The position numbers and the translations under genes were made by a program. The notes below the pieces were generated by a model, which was given only the letters and a program-made list of their open reading frames with translations, was not told where the DNA came from and did not search any database. From Sphingomonadaceae bacterium (lineage in GTDB: Bacteria > Pseudomonadota > Alphaproteobacteria > Sphingomonadales > Sphingomonadaceae): a stretch of 39,621 nt of DNA. Shown one piece after another: positions 1-5,152 of this stretch (positions are counted from its first letter, which is position 1; every line of letters begins with the position of its first letter). The DNA lies in contig JAJTEF010000007.1 in NCBI GenBank assembly GCA_021300355.1, positions 1-39,621 on the forward strand, given 5' to 3'.

Positions 1-46
1 CTTGCCAAGGTTGGGGTCGAGGGTTCGAATCCCTTCGCCCGCTCCA
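1..46 (+). tRNA. tRNA-Gly(GCC), 3' part only; attL of the integrative element
   Basis: The window starts inside the anticodon arm. The loop reads TTGCCAA, so the anticodon is GCC. It is followed by the 3' anticodon stem, a short variable region, a T arm with loop TTCGAAT, the acceptor strand CGCCCGC, the discriminator T and an encoded CCA. The 5' half lies outside the window. The same 46 bases recur exactly at 31205-31250, so this is the attL repeat of a tRNA-integrated element. The repeat could extend further left than can be seen. Confidence 0.93.
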
Positions 47-47
47 G

Positions 48-61
48 TTTTCCTAGGAAAA
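48..61. repeat. 14-bp perfect palindrome next to attL
   Basis: TTTTCCTAGGAAAA directly follows the tRNA 3' end and is absent beyond attR, so it belongs to the element side. It could act as a terminator for the tRNA transcript or as part of the recombination site. No function is shown by the sequence alone. Confidence 0.5.
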
Positions 62-109
62 TCAACGGTTTAGAAAATCACTTCCCAGCGGGAGGTGTCG
101 ATTTTGCTG

Positions 110-167
110 TGTTCGGATCGTGTTCGGATTTTCGGGAGAATGTTCGGATTTCCGGAGGTTCGGATTC
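110..167. repeat. Putative integrase arm-type sites, left end
   Basis: TGTTCGGAT occurs at 110, 121 and 141, with a weaker copy (GTTCGGATTC) at 158 and another full copy at 290-299. All are in the same orientation. The first two are 11 bp apart. An identical 11-bp-spaced pair stands at 31130-31150 inside the right end. Short repeats at both ends near the att cores are typical of arm-binding sites of lambda-type tyrosine integrases; this role is inferred. Confidence 0.65.
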
Positions 168-314
168 ACGGGAATCTCCAACGATAAACGAAAGTGCTGC
201 TATTTCAGCATTAGCCGTCACGAAGCTGCTGGCGGTAAAATCGGTATGGACTGAGAAGATCCTGTTCCCCAAACGAGAAAAAGATAGCATGTTCGGATTC
301 GAAATTGGTGGGGT

Positions 315-1604
315 TTGGGGAAGTCGGTGCCGGTATCTTCTGCAAAAATTGACGTTGGCGGGCAGGAAACCGCTAAAAGCACAATCATAGCATCAAAGAC
401 GTTCCGTGAGGGAGCGATCTACCTTTACCAGCGCTCTGACTTCAAAAGGCCAACATGGCTCTGCCGGATCAAGGTCCCCAACACCAAGGGATACGTTAAT
501 CGCAGCACCGGCACGGGCGACGAGCATCAAGCATTCAAGTATGCCGAAGACCTCTACAACCAGCTTCTGGTCAAATCGCTCACTGGTGAAACGGTGGTCG
601 GCAAGCGCATGGGACCTGCCATCGAGGCCTATGTCCGCAGGATAGAGCCCGAAAAGGGACGTCTATCGATCCGCTACAAGATTCTGCTGATGAACAGGAT
701 CAAGCCTCATTGGGCCAAAAAGATGTTCGAGGATCTATCTCCAGCGATGATCTCAAAGCTGGTCGACAAGCTGATCGAGAACGCCCGTGACGGTAGGCTG
801 TCCCCCAACACGATCAAGCGGATTTACTCGGACCTGAAGCACTTCTTCCAGTGGTGCATTGATGAGGGGTATCTGGATCGGTTGCCAAGGTTCCCCAAGA
901 CAAATGGCGATGCGGCAAGGAGACCGCATTTCGATCCACGAGATTGGAGTAGGCTGACCCGTAACCTGCGGGAATTCGTCAAGATCGATAACAAGGCGGT
1001 TAAACGGGACCGCATGATGCTGAGGGATTATGTTCTCATCCTTGCGAACACGGGCATTCGTGTCGGCGAGGCTCGGACGTTGAAATGGCGAGACATCCGA
1101 GAAGTGGCGGTAAGTGACGACGTTCCCTCCAACATCGTACTGACCGTATCTGGCAAGACTGGCAAACGTGAGGTCGTTTCAGCCTCGCCTGACATCAAAA
1201 AGTACCTGAAGCGGATACATGATCTGCGGATCGAGGAGCTGGCGACTGAGGAAAATCCCAAAACCAAGCTTGACCCTGAAAGCTTGGTATTCTGCCACAA
1301 GGATGGCAGCGAAATCGGTTCCTTCAAAAAGTCCTTCGCCGCCTTGCTGAAGTCCGCCAAGGTTGAGCGGGACACGCACGGACAGATCCGCACCTTGTAC
1401 TCCCTGCGGCACACCTACGCTACGTTCCGCCTGCAAAACGGCGTACACCAGTTCACGCTTGCCAAAAACATGGGAACCTCGGTTGCCATGTTGGAGCAGT
1501 ATTACGGCCACACCTCGAACATTACCTCAGCCGATGAGCTGACCAAGCGGGTGAGGAAGACCACGGCAGGAACAAAATCGACGCTTAGCTGGCTTGAGGA
1601 TTAG
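315..1604 (+). CDS. int: Tyrosine-type site-specific recombinase (integrase)
   Basis: This enzyme would integrate and excise the element at tRNA-Gly. The C-terminal catalytic domain shows the first catalytic Arg at about 249 (NTGIRVGEART), an RHTYAT box at about 365-370 and the nucleophile in EQYYGH at 396/397. The usual HxxR histidine is replaced (YSLRHTYA), as is the later His/Trp (MGTS), a variation seen in some integrase subfamilies. The N-terminal half holds a core-binding region (about 100-190). The frame opens only at 288, after a stop, and the only usable start is TTG at 315 behind a G-rich stretch (GGTGGGG). It lies next to attL and the arm repeats, as usual for tRNA-integrated elements. 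Confidence 0.93.
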   Translation: MGKSVPVSSAKIDVGGQETAKSTIIASKTFREGAIYLYQRSDFKRPTWLCRIKVPNTKGYVNRSTGTGDEHQAFKYAEDLYNQLLVKSLTGETVVGKRMGPAIEAYVRRIEPEKGRLSIRYKILLMNRIKPHWAKKMFEDLSPAMISKLVDKLIENARDGRLSPNTIKRIYSDLKHFFQWCIDEGYLDRLPRFPKTNGDAARRPHFDPRDWSRLTRNLREFVKIDNKAVKRDRMMLRDYVLILANTGIRVGEARTLKWRDIREVAVSDDVPSNIVLTVSGKTGKREVVSASPDIKKYLKRIHDLRIEELATEENPKTKLDPESLVFCHKDGSEIGSFKKSFAALLKSAKVERDTHGQIRTLYSLRHTYATFRLQNGVHQFTLAKNMGTSVAMLEQYYGHTSNITSADELTKRVRKTTAGTKSTLSWLED

Positions 1605-1665
1605 CCCGTGGACCTTTTGACGAACTGACCGGACCCGGCGGCATCAACCAAAGGGAGATGTCACC

Positions 1666-2025
1666 ATGGAATTGAAGTTCGTAGCCACCGCCAAGCCGAA
1701 GCAAATCAACGCAGCCATCCAGCGCCGCCAAAAACTAATTGGGAGGATCGATCAGCAGGTTGGATACGTCCGGCAGATGATCGAGGGCAAGCAGCCTCGA
1801 GCCGCTTGGGCCTGGCAGGATGAGGCGGGCACATATTTCCTGCCCATCAAATACGGTCGTCAGACGCTGGAGTTGAAGAAGGGGATGCAGGCCGTACAAT
1901 GTGCCGATCTCGATCATGTAGAGAATGCCCTTTGCACGATCAGAGCCATGGTCTGGCAGGGAGAATTTGATGAATTGCTGGCTAAGGCGTCCAGTGAGAT
2001 CAGAGGTAAATTCAAAAAATTATGA
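1666..2025 (+). CDS. Small hypothetical protein downstream of the integrase
   Basis: A 119-aa soluble protein without signal or membrane segment. The N-terminal third is basic and probably helical. The middle carries the aromatic stretch WAWQDEAGTYFLPIKYG, followed by an acidic C-terminal helix region. It starts at ATG behind a good ribosome site (AAGGGAG) and ends just before a strong terminator, so it may be cotranscribed with the integrase 61 bases upstream. It resembles alphaproteobacterial hypothetical proteins with an aromatic core followed by YGxxxLELKKG (possibly DUF6641, from memory and unchecked). No function is proposed. Confidence 0.7.
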   Translation: MELKFVATAKPKQINAAIQRRQKLIGRIDQQVGYVRQMIEGKQPRAAWAWQDEAGTYFLPIKYGRQTLELKKGMQAVQCADLDHVENALCTIRAMVWQGEFDELLAKASSEIRGKFKKL

Positions 2026-2033
2026 ACGGACAT

Positions 2034-2061
2034 GGGGGCAGGGAACTGCCCCCTTCTTTTT
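2034..2061 (+). terminator. Rho-independent terminator
   Basis: An 8-bp stem (GGGGGCAG with CTGCCCCC) closes a GGAA loop and is followed by TTCTTTTT. It starts eight bases after the stop codon of the small gene and closes the integrase transcript. Confidence 0.9.
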
Positions 2062-2138
2062 AATTGGTTATATAATCCAGCGCTCCTGTGGCGATTTTCG
2101 ATTTTATTCGCCGCTGCGCCGCTCAAAAATCCTGAATA

Positions 2139-2170
2139 GATAAATACGAGATAAATACCTCATATTTATC
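2139..2170. repeat. GATAAATA repeats and hairpin before the HUH-like gene
   Basis: GATAAATAC occurs at 2139-2147 and 2150-2158. The second copy pairs with TATTTATC at 2163-2170 to form a perfect 8-bp stem with a 5-base loop. The structure ends 18 bases before the start codon of a Rep-like gene. This is the layout of an initiator binding or nicking site, or of an autoregulatory operator. The same octamer is found in the leaders at 3820-3827 and 4405-4412, so it could also be a regulatory or -10-like motif. Confidence 0.6.
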
Positions 2171-2188
2171 AGAAAACGGATTCTAAAG

Positions 2189-2683
2189 GTGCAAGGGAAA
2201 GATCTACATTTAATCAGAAAAGCTTTCAGGGACTGGGTCAATATTGATAGCTGGCAGTCGCCTTGCGCCATTACGCTGACACTGCGGCAAGCCATTTTCA
2301 TTGAAGGCGATAATGGACGAATCCGCCAATCTCTTACCCAACAGGAGGCGTCCCAGAATTTCCGACATTTCATGAACCGGCTCAATCGCTCGGCCTTTGG
2401 CAAGGCAGCGCAACGGTTCGGCAAAGGACTGGCAGTTGTGCCAATCCTTGAAGGCGGGTCCGGCAAGCGCTTGCACTACCATACCATCATTGATTGTCCG
2501 GCAAAGTTCGGTGGGGAATTCCATGCCGAGATCCTCCGCCACTGGAAAGCCACCGATTGGGGGTATCACCAGACCGACTGCCAGCATGGTGCTGATCAAG
2601 GCTGGCTTAACTATATCACGAAGTTCAGAGACAAGGCTGACTTCGTGGCATCAATAGACTTGATGAACCTTCGTCTCCCGTGA
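2189..2683 (+). CDS. HUH-endonuclease-like (Rep-like) protein
   Basis: A 164-aa protein with the three motifs of HUH single-strand DNA endonucleases in order: motif I ITLT at 28-31, motif II His-Tyr-His at 96-98 (RLHYHTII), and motif III Tyr142-x-x-Lys145 (NYITKF). Such enzymes nick DNA through the motif III tyrosine in rolling-circle replication, conjugation or transposition. It is short and has no helicase domain. The C-terminal ending (SIDLMNLRLP) looks like the natural end of a family of alphaproteobacterial hypothetical proteins, so it is probably complete. The start is GTG at 2189, near an AAAGG. Its role in replication is inferred from motifs and from the repeats just upstream. Confidence 0.7.
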   Translation: MQGKDLHLIRKAFRDWVNIDSWQSPCAITLTLRQAIFIEGDNGRIRQSLTQQEASQNFRHFMNRLNRSAFGKAAQRFGKGLAVVPILEGGSGKRLHYHTIIDCPAKFGGEFHAEILRHWKATDWGYHQTDCQHGADQGWLNYITKFRDKADFVASIDLMNLRLP

Positions 2684-2822
2684 TCGCAGGGTACAGACCC
2701 CTTTCACTCATCAAGCCATTTCTACCTGATCCCAAAGGACCGAGCAGCAACGGTCCTTGATCAATAAATATAACCTAAAAACACAATGCTAAATTAGACC
2801 AAATAACCAAAGGAAACCGCTC

Positions 2823-3152
2823 ATGGACGAGACGCAGCTGACCAATTTTAATGTACCCCTTCCAACACGAAAAAGGTTCGATGCCATCTGTCGCGCAAGC
2901 GGCAGAACGAGGACGTCAGTCCTCGTTGAGTTAATGACCGATCATATTTTGAAGGAAGGGAGGCGGCTCACCGATCAGCAATCAGAGCTAGAACAAATCG
3001 ATGCTGCAATCGGAAAATCCCGGTCTGTGAAGCGATTTTCGGATTGGGGGTATCCCGATGGAAACCCACACCCGCCAGCCCGTCTCGGCCGTTCAGATCA
3101 AGAATTCGACCTGCCTGAACCGCTGAGGTCGGATGGCTGGGATGGGTGGTGA
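2823..3152 (+). CDS. Ribbon-helix-helix DNA-binding protein
   Basis: A 109-aa protein. Residues about 7-45 (NFNVPLPTRKRFDAIC, then GRTRTSVLVELM) match the beta-strand/helix/helix pattern of Arc/CopG/MetJ-type repressors. The C-terminal half is polar, Pro-rich and ends in Trp-rich residues, probably disordered or a partner-binding tail. It starts at ATG behind AAAGGAAA. It may regulate the element's own genes or be a partition- or antitoxin-type factor. No toxin partner is visible: the next gene is convergent. Confidence 0.75.
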   Translation: MDETQLTNFNVPLPTRKRFDAICRASGRTRTSVLVELMTDHILKEGRRLTDQQSELEQIDAAIGKSRSVKRFSDWGYPDGNPHPPARLGRSDQEFDLPEPLRSDGWDGW

Positions 3153-3174
3153 GATAGGATTTTCACACACCGCC

Positions 3175-3762
3175 TCACGCTGTAATAAGCACGGTCAGAT
3201 CGAATTCGGATAGAACTTCATAGTCGGCGTTGGCAGCCAACTGCTCAATATGCTTGACCATATCTTCAGCATCCTCGTCTAGCGGGTCGCACTCACCAAT
3301 GAACCTTGAGATAAAGCACTTGCCCCTTACGGATGCATCTATCTGAGAATCGCCTTCCTCGGCTAAGTGATCTGACTCTAGATAGTGCAGTGAGCTACTT
3401 GGCTCTAACCAGGACAGGAGATTTTCCGTGAAATCGGAAATTTCAAAATCCATATCTTCACCGAAAAGATCCCGAAGTTTCAAATATTCTGAAATGGTTG
3501 TAATAATCGAACCATCTTCATCCTCGTCATCTGGATCACTTTTAAGCATTTCCCCCCGGTTTCCGCAGAATACCGTCTCTCCTTTCTGATTTTTTACCAG
3601 CAATTGAGACAAGTCAAAATTATCATCGTCAAACTCGCCAACTGCCAAGATGGTCATCAGTTTGGGCACGCTGTGTCGATCGTACACATTGTTGATCGAC
3701 GCTGGATCTAGGTCAGATATGTCGCCTGAGATCACAAGGTCGATGATGGTGTCTGCAGTCAT
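3175..3762 (-). CDS. Highly acidic hypothetical protein (195 aa)
   Basis: About 24% of residues are Asp or Glu (my count, 47 of 195) against roughly a dozen Lys/Arg. No signal or membrane segment is seen. Acidic runs include EFDDDNFD and DPDDEDED. The start is ATG behind GGAAGGGAA. The 45-bp leader upstream (3783-3827) is about 80% identical to the leader of the next minus-strand gene, which is also strongly acidic. No family is recognised. Very acidic small proteins on mobile elements are sometimes DNA mimics that block restriction or nucleoid proteins; here that is only a hypothesis. Confidence 0.7.
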   Translation of the reverse strand: MTADTIIDLVISGDISDLDPASINNVYDRHSVPKLMTILAVGEFDDDNFDLSQLLVKNQKGETVFCGNRGEMLKSDPDDEDEDGSIITTISEYLKLRDLFGEDMDFEISDFTENLLSWLEPSSSLHYLESDHLAEEGDSQIDASVRGKCFISRFIGECDPLDEDAEDMVKHIEQLAANADYEVLSEFDLTVLITA

Positions 3763-3782
3763 TCGATTCCCTTCCGGTGAAT

Positions 3783-3827
3783 GAGACTGCCACCCGACTC
3801 GGCGGCAATCAATTTTGGATATTTATC
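3783..3827 (-). promoter_or_regulatory. Leader element, copy 1
   Basis: This 45-bp block matches 4368-4412 at about 36 of 45 positions. Read on the minus strand it starts with GATAAATA, continues with AATTGATTGCC and contains an imperfect inverted repeat around TGCC/GGCA. Each copy lies 65-75 bases before a start codon of an acidic gene, which suggests joint regulation. Confidence 0.6.
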
Positions 3828-3833
3828 GTAGCT

Positions 3834-4337
3834 TTAATCTTCATCCTCATCATCTTCATCACGGAATTCGACGTCCTGTTGCGACCCATCACTTAAAATG
3901 GCTCTGAATTCTGAAAATTTTGGATCGCCCCACGCGAACTCAATTTCGTTTTCATCATAATAGACTGTAAAAACTTCATACATTTCGTTGTGGAATTCTA
4001 ATCTCTCCATTTCAAGGGACAGCTTTGATGGGTCGTAATCACCGTCAATGATGATTTCTTCCGATTCGAATTTCCCGTGCTCTTCGCTTACCAGGCTATT
4101 TGCCGAGAGCCTCGTGACGCTAGCATCTGGGCAGTTCTCAGATTTGAGGCAAAGTGTGTCAACTTCCTCGTCGTCCACGAAGATCCAGCCAGATACGACG
4201 CCTGTTATGGTAGAACAGTCCTCCTGAAACACTTCTTCGTCGACGCCGGTTTCAATTGCTTCTTGGGCCTCATCTTCACTGACCTCGAGATAATCAACTC
4301 GCACATAGCGCCCATAGAATTTTAACTTCTTTGTCAT
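3834..4337 (-). CDS. Highly acidic hypothetical protein (167 aa)
   Basis: About 29% Asp/Glu (my count, 49 of 167) and only about 13 Lys/Arg, ending in an almost pure acid tail (RDEDDEDED). The ATG at 4337 (MTKKLKFYGRYV) is preferred over the longer frame from 4397 because AGGA stands nine bases upstream and the extension runs into the shared leader. No recognised domain, no signal. It is tandem with the other acidic gene, in the same orientation, with a duplicated leader. A DNA-mimic or anti-defence role is possible but unproven. Confidence 0.7.
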   Translation of the reverse strand: MTKKLKFYGRYVRVDYLEVSEDEAQEAIETGVDEEVFQEDCSTITGVVSGWIFVDDEEVDTLCLKSENCPDASVTRLSANSLVSEEHGKFESEEIIIDGDYDPSKLSLEMERLEFHNEMYEVFTVYYDENEIEFAWGDPKFSEFRAILSDGSQQDVEFRDEDDEDED

Positions 4338-4367
4338 TCGGCCAATCCTGCATCCCTTCAACATAAG

Positions 4368-4412
4368 GAGATTGCCACGCCAATCGGTGGCAATCAATTG
4401 CGATTATTTATC
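4368..4412 (-). promoter_or_regulatory. Leader element, copy 2
   Basis: The partner of the block at 3783-3827. It contains a clean inverted repeat (TTGCCAC with GTGGCAA, 8-base loop) and GATAAATA on the minus strand at 4412-4405. It lies directly upstream of the 167-aa acidic gene. Confidence 0.6.
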
Positions 4413-4461
4413 TAGCTTAGACACACCAAATCCCGTTGCCAGACCCCCAGATCGGTTGGAC

Positions 4462-4495
4462 CCGTCACACACAAACCAGCGTATGTGTGTGACGG
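4462..4495. repeat. 12-bp perfect inverted repeat before the serine recombinase
   Basis: CCGTCACACACA at 4462-4473 pairs exactly with TGTGTGTGACGG at 4484-4495 across a 10-base spacer. It ends 12 bases before the start codon, close to the ribosome site. It may be a recombinase binding (res-like) site, an operator for autoregulation, or an RNA hairpin limiting translation. Confidence 0.7.
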
Positions 4496-4507
4496 AGAAG
4501 CGGGAGC

Positions 4508-5140
4508 ATGGCTCGATATGTGGCATATTTCAGGGTCTCGACTGAAAAGCAGGGTAAGTCGGGCCTTGGCCTTGCCGCACAGCACTCTCTGATTGAACGT
4601 TTCCTATCAGACGGTGATGAAGTGATCGCCGAATATGTCGAGATCCAGTCGGGTAAGAATGACGAGAGGGTTGAGCTATGGAAAGCCATCAATCACGCCA
4701 AACGCAATGATGCCAAGCTGCTGATCGCCAAGCTCGACCGCTTTTCCCGCAAGGTCAGCTTCATTGCATCAATAATGGAGCAAGGGATCGGACTGGTCGT
4801 CGCCGAGATGCCGAATGCAACAGACTTTCAGCTACACATCTTTGCCGCTCTGGCGCAGGAGGAACGACGCCTGATCTCCGAGCGTACCCGCAATGCACTT
4901 GCTGAGGCAAAGAAGCGGGGTGTGCTGCTCGGTAAGAACGCCAAAGTACTCGCTATTCGCAATCGTGAGGAGGCAGATAGCCGAGCTGGAGCATTACAAC
5001 CGCTCATCCAGCCGATGATAGAGCAGGGTTTGTCACTGTCGGAGATGGCCCGCAGATTGAATGCAATGCAGATCCGGCCGTTTAGGGGAAAAAGCTTCTA
5101 TCCTGAGCAAATCAAACGCCTGATCGCTCGGTTGCCGTGA
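4508..5140 (+). CDS. Small serine recombinase (resolvase/invertase family)
   Basis: A 210-aa protein with the nucleophile Ser11 in YFRVSTEKQ, the arginine motif LDRFSRK near residue 80, EERRLISERTRNAL at the E-helix near 120-130, and a C-terminal helix-turn-helix region (LSEMARRLNA, 175-185). The length fits resolvases and invertases rather than large serine integrases. It could resolve multimers of an excised circular form or invert a segment. The start is ATG behind GGAG. It converges on the polymerase gene with only 12 bases between the stops. Confidence 0.9.
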   Translation: MARYVAYFRVSTEKQGKSGLGLAAQHSLIERFLSDGDEVIAEYVEIQSGKNDERVELWKAINHAKRNDAKLLIAKLDRFSRKVSFIASIMEQGIGLVVAEMPNATDFQLHIFAALAQEERRLISERTRNALAEAKKRGVLLGKNAKVLAIRNREEADSRAGALQPLIQPMIEQGLSLSEMARRLNAMQIRPFRGKSFYPEQIKRLIARLP

Positions 5141-5152
5141 GCGTGTTGACAG

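Noticed and set aside
109-390. 93-aa open frame at the left end
   Set aside because: It reads through the TGTTCGGAT arm repeats, overlaps the integrase start and has no ribosome site or family likeness.
2823-3762. Toxin-antitoxin pair of the RHH protein with the acidic gene
   Set aside because: The genes are convergent, and the acidic protein lacks any toxin motif.
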